DNA of 64,000 nucleotides, taken from the NCBI GenBank assembly GCA_023151275.1, contig JAKLJI010000016.1:1-64000 (forward strand), in the 5' to 3' direction. The position numbers and the translations under genes are program-made. Of this stretch, positions 44,697 through 53,650 are shown in pieces. Below the pieces are notes generated by a model that ran no database searches, was not told the origin of the DNA, and was given only the letters and a program-made list of their open reading frames with translations. The DNA is from Bacteroidia bacterium. GTDB lineage: Bacteria; Bacteroidota; Bacteroidia; UKL13-3. Every line of letters begins with the position of its first letter. Position 1 is the first letter of the stretch.

Positions 44697-45242
44697 CTAC
44701 TTGCCAAACCAAACTACTGCAAATTTTCCGCGAATGGCCAGACCAATATGTCGCCAATTTTCGCCCTTCCATTGGTTTTGCTCTGCAATTACGGCCAGGT
44801 GTTTTTTACTTTGCTTCCAACTGTTGAGAGCAATTTCGGCGTTAATTGAAGGTTCTGCATAGGCTGCAATTTCAAACCCAAGCAATTTTGAGCCTGAAAT
44901 TTCTTCAGGTTTGCTCCACATGCATTCTGCCTTACTATGATCGTTGGTGTAGCAACATGAAATCCAATTGCCATAAGGTGACCAGCTGTGTAAGTTACAG
45001 GATTGATTGACGAGGGGATGTTCTGTTAAATCGTCAACATGGGCTTGGGCAACGCGAAGCAGTGCAGAATCTAAAGGGACAGGCCTAAGTTTTAATGTAA
45101 GCCTGTAATCGTTAATCAGTTTGAGTAGTTTGATTTCATCCGGCTGCATGGGCCTGATTTTAATTCTGGGATTGATTGCGCCTAAGAAAAGGCTTCCCAG
45201 TAGGAAGAAAAGCAGTAGATGAAGAGGTGTTTTCTTTTTCAT
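44697..45242 (-). CDS. Secreted CAP (SCP-like) domain protein
   Basis: The 181-aa product has a signal peptide (MKKKTPLHLLLFFLLGSLFLGA) and a CAP domain: LKLINDYRLTLKLRPVPLDSALLRVAQAHVDDL pattern in pieces, a cysteine pair region (SCNLHSWSPYG, SCCYTND), and the C-terminal SWKQSKKHLAVI...WRHIGLAI....AVVWFG motif in which CAP proteins keep His and Glu. The start is one of three close candidates (45242, 45248, or a GTG at 45257). Function in bacteria is uncertain; an envelope or extracellular role is likely. Confidence 0.85.
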   Translation of the reverse strand: MKKKTPLHLLLFFLLGSLFLGAINPRIKIRPMQPDEIKLLKLINDYRLTLKLRPVPLDSALLRVAQAHVDDLTEHPLVNQSCNLHSWSPYGNWISCCYTNDHSKAECMWSKPEEISGSKLLGFEIAAYAEPSINAEIALNSWKQSKKHLAVIAEQNQWKGENWRHIGLAIRGKFAVVWFGK

Positions 45243-45274
45243 GGGCATTCTAATCACCTCACTAAGATACTAAC

Positions 45275-45308
45275 AAAAAAGCCGTTAGCATGCAGCTAAC
45301 GGCTTTTT
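45275..45308 (-). terminator. Terminator after T9SS gene 45331
   Basis: AAAAGCCGTTAGC and GCTAACGGCTTTT around ATGCA, perfect 13-bp stem with a T tract on either strand. Confidence 0.9.
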
Positions 45309-45330
45309 ATTATTTGAATAGGAGTTAATC

Positions 45331-46707
45331 TTATTCAGTAACCATCAATTTTTCAGTTTGAACACTGTTTCCAGCTTTAACGCTTACAGTGTACATGCCT
45401 GGCTTAAGGTTGCTCAGGTTCAAGCTGTAATCGTATTTACCAGAAGCAACTTTACCTAAGTTGTGGCTTTCTACTTCCTGACCAAGGATGTTGTGAACAG
45501 TTACTACTGCATCGCTGCTGTTTTTCAAAGTGAAGCGAACGTTGGTAGTGTTTCTTGCAGGGTTAGGGAACAAACCGCTCATTTCAACATTTTCTACGTC
45601 TGAAACGCTAGCACCAATGTTGCCTATTACCGACAAGTGGAAATAAGTTTCAACGAAACGCTCGTTGTTGAAAGCTTGACCAGCAATGAAACCATCCCAT
45701 CCGTTAACTACTGCATAAGAAGAAGCTTTCAATGCCATGATAGCAGTGTTGTAAGATTTGGTATTTTCCCAACCTGTAGTTCCTTCGTTCAAGAATAAAC
45801 CATAACCGAAGTAGTTGTTACGACGAGTTCCGGCAGGTAAAGTAGAAGGATCTTGTTGGTAAACCATAACAGCAGTATCAGTTCCGATAACGGCTGGTAC
45901 ACCTGATTTGAAAGTCCAAGAGAAACCAGTTAACAAATCAGCAGTTGAACCATTTGGATTTGCATCAATTTGCATTCCGGCAGGAGCTGGGAATGAAGTG
46001 TATTTGCTAGTCCAAGCGTTTTCAAAACCACCGTTGTTGTTGTTGGCACGAGTTGTATCAAACACACCGTTTGCACCTGAGCTCAACAAGTATTTTTCTT
46101 CAGCAAAGAAGTTAGCAGGCATGCGACGGTTGCGGTTCCAACCATTTACAGGCATAGCATAACGAGTTCCATCTGTGAACTGTGACCGACGTAATTGGTT
46201 ACCTTTCCAGTAGTGGATATAAACGGTATCAACAACAGCTGCTTTTCCGCCCATTCCATCATCAATTGAATCAACGTTACGAACGTATAAGTAACGGAAA
46301 AGGATAGAATCCACTTTGTAGCTTACAAAACGAGTCAATTTGTTTTGTGGTTTATCAGTCAATTCAATCAAATCATCAGCTGGGTCAAGGATTTGACCTA
46401 CTGATGTGGTTCCGCCATAACGGATTGTTCCATCATCTTCAACAAATTTGTTCAAAGAGTCATCGGTAAGAAAATCAACATAACCTTGCAGGTTTGCACC
46501 TACGTTACTTTTGCTGATGATGTCCATCACATCGTACCAATCAGAAACCATTTCGCCACCTTTACCTAGTGGTTTACGGTTGAATGGATTGGTTTTGTCT
46601 TTGATGGCGCGGTGACGAGCCTCTGAGCTGTTGTCGATTTTTTGCTGGGCCATTGCGCCTGATCCTAGGGCTACCAATGCCAAAGCGGAGAGTAACAGTT
46701 TTCTCAT
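45331..46707 (-). CDS. Secreted T9SS protein, 458 aa
   Basis: Signal peptide MRKLLLSALALVALGSGAMA/QQ. The body (~22-375) has no recognised domain but is Asn/Gly/Tyr-rich (RANNNNGGFENAW) with GTDTAVMVYQ-type strands. The sorting domain begins MSGLFPNPARNTTNV and ends KPGMYTVSVKAGNSVQTEKLMV. Unlike the 11-27 kb set, its codon use is GC-richer and core-like, and it has a good promoter and strong terminator, which suggests a conserved, well-expressed surface protein. Confidence 0.85.
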   Translation of the reverse strand: MRKLLLSALALVALGSGAMAQQKIDNSSEARHRAIKDKTNPFNRKPLGKGGEMVSDWYDVMDIISKSNVGANLQGYVDFLTDDSLNKFVEDDGTIRYGGTTSVGQILDPADDLIELTDKPQNKLTRFVSYKVDSILFRYLYVRNVDSIDDGMGGKAAVVDTVYIHYWKGNQLRRSQFTDGTRYAMPVNGWNRNRRMPANFFAEEKYLLSSGANGVFDTTRANNNNGGFENAWTSKYTSFPAPAGMQIDANPNGSTADLLTGFSWTFKSGVPAVIGTDTAVMVYQQDPSTLPAGTRRNNYFGYGLFLNEGTTGWENTKSYNTAIMALKASSYAVVNGWDGFIAGQAFNNERFVETYFHLSVIGNIGASVSDVENVEMSGLFPNPARNTTNVRFTLKNSSDAVVTVHNILGQEVESHNLGKVASGKYDYSLNLSNLKPGMYTVSVKAGNSVQTEKLMVTE

Positions 46708-46823
46708 TTTGTTTGGATATTTATTGTTCGATAATTAGTTCTATTAAATACAAGTTCATTTAACATCTCATTGAAAACCAGTACGGAAAAGTTTCTTTTC
46801 CAGTAAAAATTCTCTTTGAGGCG

Positions 46824-46855
46824 TCGAAAATAGGGATTTCCCCCAATATGACAAA
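46824..46855 (-). promoter_or_regulatory. Bacteroidota-type promoter for T9SS gene 45331
   Basis: On the minus strand a -33 TTTG (46855-46852) is followed after 20 bp by TATTTTCG (46831-46824), one mismatch from TAnnTTTG. It leaves a ~110-nt leader before the ATG. Confidence 0.5.
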
Positions 46856-46866
46856 GACAACTTCGT

Positions 46867-48819
46867 TCAATCTGTGGTTGCATGCACCTGCACAGGTTCT
46901 GTCCAATCGCCGTTATCTTTTATCAAATTTATCAATTCTTGAACGGCCAATTCGGTATTCACTCCTTTCTTTACTACTTCTTTACCTTTATACAGGGTAA
47001 TTTTTCCAGGTCCTGAACCTACATAGCCGTAATCAGCATCAGCCATTTCTCCGGGTCCGTTTACGATACAACCCATAATTGCAATTTTCACTCCTTTCAA
47101 ATGGTCAGTCACTTTCCGTATTCTAGCCGTGGTTTCTTGCAAATCAAAAAGTGTTCTTCCGCAACTTGGACAACTGATGTATTCTGTTTTGCTAATTCGG
47201 GTTCTGGCAGCTTGCAAAATACCAAAGGAAATTTGGTTGATACGGGCATTCAAGTCCTGAGGACCATCAATCCAAATACCATCTCCAAATCCATCAATTA
47301 ACAATGCCCCGGCATCTCTTGCACTTTCAAGCATCAGATTTTCAAGGTTTGATGTTGGTTTGAGATGAATAATAACCGGAACCTTTTGGTTTGATTGCTG
47401 AAGTAGGAAAAACGCGTTTCTCAGCTCAGGCATGCAGGCCGGGTTTGAGGAATGAATCACCAAAATGGCATTGGGAACCTGTCCAATTCCTTCAAGTAAT
47501 TCAGAACTTAGTTCATTGCAATTGAGCGAAATAAAATTTTGGGCTGATGAAAAGACACCTTTGCAATTTCCGAGTTCTGAAGCTGAAATGAGCGGAGAGC
47601 TATTTTGCTTATTTACCAGCTCTTTCCAAACTGAATAGGGATAAATGGCCTGTAAGCCAACAGGTAACATGAATGGAGCCGGATTTTTCAAAACAACAAA
47701 ATCAGCTCCGGTATCGCTCATGTTCCATTTGTCGTTCACTGGGTCATACGTGTAGCCAGCAGGTGCCAAATGATGCGGTACAAGATCATCGGTTTCGGTA
47801 AACGAGAGCAATACCCGCGGAACTTGGTTGCTACCAATAATTCCAACTAATTTAGTTTCTCTTTTTTTGTACGAATAAGGGTACCATTGCGTGGATTCTG
47901 CAACACGAGGTTTTAATTCAGGATGCGAAATTCGTTCAGGAAGGCTGTATGATTTTACCAGATTTCTGGCTACAGGAACTTCAAATTCAGGGTCTTCAGT
48001 TAAGGAAACACGAACGGTATCGCCAATTCCATCTTCAAGCAAAGTGCCAATACCCAATGCCGATTTTATTCGCCCATCGTCCCCATCTCCGGCCTCTGTA
48101 ACCCCCAAATGAAGGGGATAGTGCATGTTGTTAGCATCCATGGTTTGAACCAATAATCGATAGGCCTGAACCATTACTTGCGGATTGCTGGATTTCATGC
48201 TTAGCACAATCTGGTGGAAATTTTCTTCGCGTGCAATGCGCAAAAATTCCATAGCCGATTCAACCATCCCAAGCGGAGTATCACCGTAGCGGCTCATGAT
48301 ACGATCGCTCAAACTACCATGGTTGGTTCCAATGCGCAAGGCAGTTCCATATTCTTTGCAGATTTTAATTAGGGGAACAAACTTTTCGCGAATGCGGTCA
48401 ATTTCTTCCTGGTATTCAGCGTCTGTATATTCAAGGGTTTCAAACTTCTTTCTATCCGCGTAATTGCCCGGGTTGATTCGCACCTTTTCTACAATCCTGG
48501 CTGCCATTTCAGCCGCGTTTGGAGTAAAATGAATATCGGCTACCAAGGGAACGCGAATGCCATCAGCCAATAAAGCCTTTTTGATGTTTTCCAGGTTTTT
48601 TGCCTCGTTAATGGATGGAGCTGTTAATCGAACCAACTCACAGCCTGCTTGCACCATTCGTTTGATTTGAGCCACAGAACCTGCAGTATCCATGGTGTCT
48701 GTGGTGGTCATGCTTTGAATGCGAATGGGGAATTCACTACCCATTGACAAGTCCCCGATGTTAACGGTTGTTGTTTTTCTTCGGCTGTAAACAGCGGGGT
48801 TGGCACAGTACATTTTCAT
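46867..48819 (-). CDS. ispG: HMB-PP synthase IspG (GcpE), long form
   Basis: The 650-aa enzyme reduces MEcPP to HMB-PP in the MEP isoprenoid pathway. The N-terminal TIM barrel (~1-290) opens with IGDLSMGSEFPIRIQSMTT and holds RINPGNYADRKKF and ALRIGTNHGSLSDR. The C-terminal [4Fe-4S] domain has CPSC (Cys550, Cys553) and the third cysteine at ~584 in IMGCIVNGPGE, where the Glu of GPGE is also used. The ~250-residue insertion between them is the long form shared with plants, chlamydia and Bacteroidota. It overlaps the SDR stop by 1 bp (TAATG). Confidence 0.96.
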   Translation of the reverse strand: MKMYCANPAVYSRRKTTTVNIGDLSMGSEFPIRIQSMTTTDTMDTAGSVAQIKRMVQAGCELVRLTAPSINEAKNLENIKKALLADGIRVPLVADIHFTPNAAEMAARIVEKVRINPGNYADRKKFETLEYTDAEYQEEIDRIREKFVPLIKICKEYGTALRIGTNHGSLSDRIMSRYGDTPLGMVESAMEFLRIAREENFHQIVLSMKSSNPQVMVQAYRLLVQTMDANNMHYPLHLGVTEAGDGDDGRIKSALGIGTLLEDGIGDTVRVSLTEDPEFEVPVARNLVKSYSLPERISHPELKPRVAESTQWYPYSYKKRETKLVGIIGSNQVPRVLLSFTETDDLVPHHLAPAGYTYDPVNDKWNMSDTGADFVVLKNPAPFMLPVGLQAIYPYSVWKELVNKQNSSPLISASELGNCKGVFSSAQNFISLNCNELSSELLEGIGQVPNAILVIHSSNPACMPELRNAFFLLQQSNQKVPVIIHLKPTSNLENLMLESARDAGALLIDGFGDGIWIDGPQDLNARINQISFGILQAARTRISKTEYISCPSCGRTLFDLQETTARIRKVTDHLKGVKIAIMGCIVNGPGEMADADYGYVGSGPGKITLYKGKEVVKKGVNTELAVQELINLIKDNGDWTEPVQVHATTD

Positions 48820-49538
48820 TAGTTAATATCTCCTTCTTGCGGACGTAATATGATTTCTTCAACAACTGTGCGAGGGGAAAGTTCACAAATGGAATAAACC
48901 ATGTGGGCAACATCTTCAACAGGCATAAAACGCGATTCAGGTAAATCGGTACCACTCCAACTATTCGTAAGCGTGGCACCCGGAATAATGGTACTTACTC
49001 GAATGCCATCTGGTTTCAGTTCTTCACGCAAAACTTTACTCATACCGCGCATGGCAAATTTGCTAATGCAATACGAACCTCCATTGGGATAGGCCGTTAT
49101 GCCTGCTGTTGAACAGATGTTGATGATAATTCCTGATTTCGCTTTTTTCATCGCAGGAAGCAAGGTTCTGCTTAAATGATAAGCACTTCCTACATTGGTT
49201 TGAAATTGTTTTTCAAGGGCACCTGGAGCCTCTTCTGCAATGCTTCCGGGCATAAAAACTCCGGCATTGTTAATCAAAACATCCAATGAACCAAACTCCC
49301 TAAGCACATCCTGACCAAATATTTTTAGCAGTTCAGCATCTGCTGCATCGCAGGATTCAAAAAAGAATCGTTGCTTAGGATAGCGCGTGCTGAGCTCCAC
49401 AAACAGGTTGGTTAAATCTTCCTTGTTTCGCGCACAGCCAGCCACATGGTATCCGTGACTTGCAAAAATATCAACCAAAGCTCTACCAATTCCTTTGGTA
49501 CAACCGGTTACCAGAACGGTTTTAGGTAACATTTCCAT
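48819..49538 (-). CDS. Short-chain dehydrogenase/reductase
   Basis: The 239-aa protein has the Rossmann motif TGCTKGIG (11-18), NNAG (90-93), catalytic Ser143 and the YCISK active site (Tyr156, Lys160), so it is a classical SDR. The Cys/Ala at 35-36 with RN after strand 2 suggests NADP(H). The substrate is unknown; 3-oxoacyl-like or sepiapterin-like reductions are common for this subgroup. It is upstream of and coupled to ispG, which may only reflect shared transcription. Confidence 0.92.
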   Translation of the reverse strand: MEMLPKTVLVTGCTKGIGRALVDIFASHGYHVAGCARNKEDLTNLFVELSTRYPKQRFFFESCDAADAELLKIFGQDVLREFGSLDVLINNAGVFMPGSIAEEAPGALEKQFQTNVGSAYHLSRTLLPAMKKAKSGIIINICSTAGITAYPNGGSYCISKFAMRGMSKVLREELKPDGIRVSTIIPGATLTNSWSGTDLPESRFMPVEDVAHMVYSICELSPRTVVEEIILRPQEGDIN

Positions 49539-49618
49539 GAATTAAGGCTGCTAATTTACCTCTTCGGGTTGAAAGTCTCCCAGTCAATCAAAATTTCTGT
49601 TTCTTTGTAAAGTTTGCT

Positions 49619-50362
49619 ATGAAGTACCTAAGCCAATTTGGAAGATACCTGCTTTTTCTCCGAACAAGCATTGGAAAGCCGGAAAAGTTTAAGCTTTTCT
49701 GGGAGCTGTTTATTCGTGAATTGTATAAAATGGGAAACGATTCCTTTGGCATTGTTTCAATCATTTCGGTTTTTATTGGAGCAGTAGCCGTTATTCAGAT
49801 TGGATACCAGCTGGTTGGAAGCTTAGTTCCAATGTATGTTTTGGGTCGAATTGTCCGGGATTCAAATATCCTGGAGTTCTCGCCTACGGTTACTGCACTT
49901 GTGATGGCTGGAAAAATTGGAGGGAATATTGCCTCCGAAATTGGCACCATGAAGGTAAGCGAGCAGATTGATGCCCTTGAGATTATGGGCGTAAATGCTG
50001 CAAAATATGTGGTAATGCCTAAGCTAATGGCAGCCTTGATTGCCATTCCCTCCTTGGTAGTTTACTCCATGTTTTTATCCAATGTGGGTGGTGTATTATC
50101 GGTTAACTTCACTGGAATTGTTACAGTGGATGGCTATTTGCAAGGCTTAAGAATGGACTTTGATGGGTTTTCTGTAACCTATGCCTTAACCAAAGCTGTA
50201 ACATTTGCTTTTGTAATTACTACCATCTCAGCTTCACACGGATACAATACCGAAGGTGGCGCTTTGGAAGTAGGTTGGGCAAGCACGCGCGCTGTTGTTC
50301 AAAGCTGCATTGCCATCATTTTTTTCGATTTCATCCTTACGCAAATCATGCTGTATAAATGA
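49619..50362 (+). CDS. mlaE: MlaE-family ABC transporter permease
   Basis: The 247-aa protein has the MlaE fold: an N-terminal amphipathic helix, then about five membrane segments (SFGIVSIISVFIGAVAVIQIGYQ, FSPTVTALVMAGKIGGNIASEIGTM, LEIMGVNAAKYVVMPKLMAAL). It moves phospholipids between the envelope membranes, usually as maintenance of outer-membrane asymmetry. The ATPase gene overlaps its stop by 4 bp. No MlaD (MCE) gene follows in this window. Confidence 0.93.
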   Translation: MKYLSQFGRYLLFLRTSIGKPEKFKLFWELFIRELYKMGNDSFGIVSIISVFIGAVAVIQIGYQLVGSLVPMYVLGRIVRDSNILEFSPTVTALVMAGKIGGNIASEIGTMKVSEQIDALEIMGVNAAKYVVMPKLMAALIAIPSLVVYSMFLSNVGGVLSVNFTGIVTVDGYLQGLRMDFDGFSVTYALTKAVTFAFVITTISASHGYNTEGGALEVGWASTRAVVQSCIAIIFFDFILTQIMLYK

Positions 50363-51087
50363 TAGAGCTGGTAAACTTGAATAAATCCTTTGATGGTAGG
50401 CAGGTGCTTTTTGATGTTTCTGCCAACTTTGAAAAGGGAAAATGCTCGTTCGTAATTGGAGCAAGTGGGGGAGGAAAGAGCGTTCTCATGAAGACGATGG
50501 TTGGCCTAATCAAACCAGATAGCGGAAGTTTGAATTTTGATGGAAGGGATTTCTTGAGGTTAAACTACGAAGAAAAGAAGTCGCTACGTCAAGAAATTGG
50601 CATGTTGTTTCAAGGTTCTGCTTTGTTTGATTCGCTTTCGGTTGAGGAAAACGTGGCATTCCCTTTGAGAATGTTTACCGATTGGTCGAAGGAACAGATT
50701 TTAGAGCGGGTAAACTTTTGCTTGAATAGAGTAAAACTGGAAAACGCAAATAAACTTTATCCTTCAAATATTTCAGGGGGTATGAAAAAGCGGGTAGGCA
50801 TTGCCAGAGCCATCGCCCTAAATCCCAAATACCTATTTTGCGATGAGCCCAATAGCGGATTGGACCCTGTTACTTCACGTGTTATTGATGAGCTGATTGT
50901 TGAAATTACGCGTGAATATGATATTACAACCATTATCAATTCGCACGATATCAAAAGTGTATTTGATATGGCAGACCATATCGTTTTTATTTACAAAGGG
51001 AAAAGCTGGTGGAGTGGCACCCGCGATCAGATGCGGAGTTCAGGCAATACCGAGTTGTTGGACTTTATCAAAGCCAGCGAATTTTGA
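50359..51087 (+). CDS. mlaF: MlaF-type ABC transporter ATPase
   Basis: The 242-aa ATPase has Walker A GASGGGKS (34-41), the signature SNISGGMKKRVGIARA, Walker B YLFCDEPNSGLDP and a switch His in INSHD. It partners the MlaE permease upstream (ATGA overlap). The IDELIVEITREYDITT helix and the C-terminal extension fit MlaF. Confidence 0.94.
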   Translation: MIELVNLNKSFDGRQVLFDVSANFEKGKCSFVIGASGGGKSVLMKTMVGLIKPDSGSLNFDGRDFLRLNYEEKKSLRQEIGMLFQGSALFDSLSVEENVAFPLRMFTDWSKEQILERVNFCLNRVKLENANKLYPSNISGGMKKRVGIARAIALNPKYLFCDEPNSGLDPVTSRVIDELIVEITREYDITTIINSHDIKSVFDMADHIVFIYKGKSWWSGTRDQMRSSGNTELLDFIKASEF

Positions 51088-51200
51088 TTATTTATCAATA
51101 GTTTAAATTTTATTGGCAATAGCTAAAGTTATTTTGTCAACTTAGTGTAATTTTAACAAGATGTGGCGAAAATCATTAATTTTGATTGAAATTATTTTTT

Positions 51201-51887
51201 GTGAAAACTGTTCTTAATTCTCTCTTTTTGCTACTTGTCATTGGTATGCTAATCAATGCTTGCAAGCACGAACCTGAAGTAATTCTCAATTCAGGCGGAA
51301 ACGGGAATCCCAATCCAACCCCAACCAATGATTCGGTTTGTTTTTCAACGCAGGTCCTTCCGCTTATTCAAGCCAATTGCGCTACATCAGGCTGCCACGA
51401 TAATATTACCCGCGAAGAAGGCTTGGCCTTAACCAGCTATTCGGGAATCATGCGTATTGTAAAACCCTTTGATACAGGTTCAGATTTAATTAAAGAAATC
51501 ACCCGTACCTCAAGCAAAAGAATGCCGCCTCCCCCTATGGCTGCATTATCAACCGAATCTATTGATTTATTAAAGAAATGGATTTCTCAAGGTGCTAAAA
51601 ATACAAGCTGCTCAAACTCCGATTGTGATACTTTAACCGTTTCCTATCAAGCTCAGATAACTCCCGTAATTAACACCTATTGCAAAGGTTGTCACCAAAG
51701 CAGCAATGCCGGTGGAGGAATTTTGTTAGAAACCTACGCGCAGGTGAAAACTCAAACCGAATCGGGTAAATTGATTTGCAGCATCAAATGGGGCTCGTGC
51801 TCAGCAATGCCTAAAGGTGGAAGTAAACTCTCGTTTTGCTCCATTCGTAAATTTGAAAAATGGCAGGCAGCCGGATTCCCCCAATAA
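51201..51887 (+). CDS. Haem-motif lipoprotein with CX4CH and CXXCH
   Basis: The 228-aa product begins at GTG 51201 (an upstream TTG at 51186 is less good), giving a lipoprotein signal with lipobox INAC (Cys21). It has CATSGCH at 60-66, a four-residue-spaced haem-like motif, and CKGCH at 161-165, a canonical c-type motif. RMPPPPM (~107-113) and SAMPKGG (~206) supply candidate axial Met ligands, one after each motif, so two cytochrome-c-like domains are likely. First gene of a co-directional run with two more haem-motif lipoproteins, a barrel and YceI. Confidence 0.8.
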   Translation: MKTVLNSLFLLLVIGMLINACKHEPEVILNSGGNGNPNPTPTNDSVCFSTQVLPLIQANCATSGCHDNITREEGLALTSYSGIMRIVKPFDTGSDLIKEITRTSSKRMPPPPMAALSTESIDLLKKWISQGAKNTSCSNSDCDTLTVSYQAQITPVINTYCKGCHQSSNAGGGILLETYAQVKTQTESGKLICSIKWGSCSAMPKGGSKLSFCSIRKFEKWQAAGFPQ

Positions 51888-51893
51888 GCAAGT

Positions 51894-52352
51894 ATGAAAA
51901 GAATAAGTGTAATAGCAGTCTTGGCGCTGCTTATTAGTGCGTGCTCACACTACGAGGAATTAAAGTCAGACCCAAAAGAGAGTGCCAGCGGCGACGATGA
52001 ATCGCACAATGCCGGGCAAAATTGTTCTTCCTGCCACAACAAGAGTGGAACCGAGGCGGCAGCAGAAGGATGGTGGACCGTTGCCGGAACCGTATTCAAA
52101 TCGGATGGCCGCGCACAAGGTTCTGCAACCATTGAGCTATGGGAAAAACCTGGCAAACAAGGAAAATTAATCAAGCGATTGGTGACCGATGATTTGGGAA
52201 ATTTTTATACCAATCAGGTGCTCAATTTCAATGGAGGTTGCTATCCCGTAGTGTACACTAGCTCTGGTGAAATCCAGATGACAAGTGCATTCAATGGAGG
52301 AAGTTGCAATTCATGTCACGGCGTTACCGAATCACGTATTCAAATCAACTAG
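51894..52352 (+). CDS. Haem-motif lipoprotein with two CXXCH
   Basis: The 152-aa product has a lipobox ISAC (Cys17) and two canonical motifs, CSSCH (44-48) and CNSCH (138-142), near the two ends. The region between them, AEGWWTVAGTVFKSDGRAQGSATIELW then LVTDDLGNFYTNQ, reads like a carboxypeptidase-regulatory-type beta-sandwich. It is therefore a probable di-haem lipoprotein with a sandwich insert. It starts 6 bp after the previous stop. Confidence 0.78.
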   Translation: MKRISVIAVLALLISACSHYEELKSDPKESASGDDESHNAGQNCSSCHNKSGTEAAAEGWWTVAGTVFKSDGRAQGSATIELWEKPGKQGKLIKRLVTDDLGNFYTNQVLNFNGGCYPVVYTSSGEIQMTSAFNGGSCNSCHGVTESRIQIN

Positions 52353-52353
52353 T

Positions 52354-52689
52354 ATGAAAAAATTAAGCTATACAGCAGGACTTTTGCTTCTTTTTAGTGC
52401 CTGTTATTTTGATAAAGAAGAGGAATTGTACCCCAATGATTTTGGTGCAATTGATACGGCCAACGTAACCTATTCCGGAAAAATTGCTCCAATTATTTCA
52501 TCATCTTGCGCCACTTCAGGTTGTCATCCTGATTTTTCTTCTTATTCAAACCTTAAAGTGCGCGTTGATAATGGCAATTTAGCCAATCGTGTATTGGTTA
52601 AAAAAGACATGCCACCATCTGGCCCGCTTTCAGCAAATCAATTGGCTCAAATTCAAAAATGGCTCAACCAAGGGGCTCCAAACAATTAA
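52354..52689 (+). CDS. Haem-motif lipoprotein with CX4CH, short
   Basis: The 111-aa product has lipobox FSAC (Cys17), CATSGCH at 52-58 (the same CX4CH as in the first gene of the run) and VKKDMPPSGPLSANQLAQIQKWLNQGA, the usual Met-ligand and last helix of a cytochrome c domain. It is a single-domain version of the 51201 product. It starts 1 bp after the previous stop. ATG 52354 gives a clean lipoprotein signal; the longer frame from 52285 does not. Confidence 0.78.
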   Translation: MKKLSYTAGLLLLFSACYFDKEEELYPNDFGAIDTANVTYSGKIAPIISSSCATSGCHPDFSSYSNLKVRVDNGNLANRVLVKKDMPPSGPLSANQLAQIQKWLNQGAPNN

Positions 52690-52699
52690 TGCTAACCTC

Positions 52700-53614
52700 A
52701 TGAGAAACTTACTCCTTGCTTCAATACTCGTTGTTTTTTCTTCCTTAACTGCATTTGCCCAAGACGATTTGATGGGAATGCTTCAGGATGCAGGCCCCCA
52801 AAAGCCAACCCCGGTTTTTGCTACATTCAAAGCGCCTCGTGTAATTACCGGACAGAGTGTTGAGCACACTGCAGCCAGGCACTTGAACTTTGTAATCCTT
52901 CACCGTTTTGGAGAAATGAACGGAGGTGCTTATACGCTTTTTGGAATTGATCAGGCGAATATTCGTCTTGCCTTTGATTATGGTTTGACAGATAGAATCC
53001 AATTGGGATTAGCTCGCTCTTCGGTGGGTAAGACCTACGATGGTAGCTTGAAAGTAAAACTTCTAGCTCAATCAAAAGGAAAAAAATCCATGCCCATTAC
53101 GTTGGGGTATTACGGAAATGTGGGTGTGAATACTGAAACCTGGGCAAATCCAAATCGCAACAATTACTTTACTTCACGCCTAAGCTTCTTCAACCAAATC
53201 AATATTGCTCGTAAATTTAATGATTGGGTAAGCTTGCAGGTTTCTCCAACACTGGTACATTATAATCTTGTTGGTCCTAAAAGCTACGATAACATGATGT
53301 TCGCTCTGGGCCTTTCAGGAAGCATAAAACTTTCGCGAAGTGTGCGTTTTAATTTTGAAACCTATCCTCGCCTCACCGCACAAGACCAATTAAGCAGAAC
53401 AGGCGATAAACTTTACAATTACCTGGCTTTGGGTTTTGATATTGAAACAGGTGGTCACGTATTCCAGTTGATGCTTTCCAATGGCAATGGAATGCTTGAA
53501 CAACAGATGGTTCGCGAAACCAGAACCCAATGGGCTGATGGAGGAATCAGACTGGGATTCAATGTTTCGAGGACATTTTCTTTTGATAAAAAAGAAAAAT
53601 CAAAGAAGTGGTAA
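52700..53614 (+). CDS. DUF5777-type outer-membrane beta-barrel
   Basis: The 304-aa product has a signal peptide (ending AFA/Q) and a barrel-like body: FKAPRVITGQSVEHTAARHLNFVILHRFGEMN in pieces, GIDQANIRLAFDYGLTDRIQLGLARSS, ITLGYYGNVGVNTETW. These match the DUF5777 family of Bacteroidota. Start 52700 gives the signal peptide. No known activity. It follows three haem-motif lipoproteins and precedes yceI on the same strand, so the five genes probably act together in the envelope. Confidence 0.82.
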   Translation: MRNLLLASILVVFSSLTAFAQDDLMGMLQDAGPQKPTPVFATFKAPRVITGQSVEHTAARHLNFVILHRFGEMNGGAYTLFGIDQANIRLAFDYGLTDRIQLGLARSSVGKTYDGSLKVKLLAQSKGKKSMPITLGYYGNVGVNTETWANPNRNNYFTSRLSFFNQINIARKFNDWVSLQVSPTLVHYNLVGPKSYDNMMFALGLSGSIKLSRSVRFNFETYPRLTAQDQLSRTGDKLYNYLALGFDIETGGHVFQLMLSNGNGMLEQQMVRETRTQWADGGIRLGFNVSRTFSFDKKEKSKKW

Positions 53615-53650
53615 GGTTTTTGTTTGATTGAGTAAATACAATTTAGTAAG

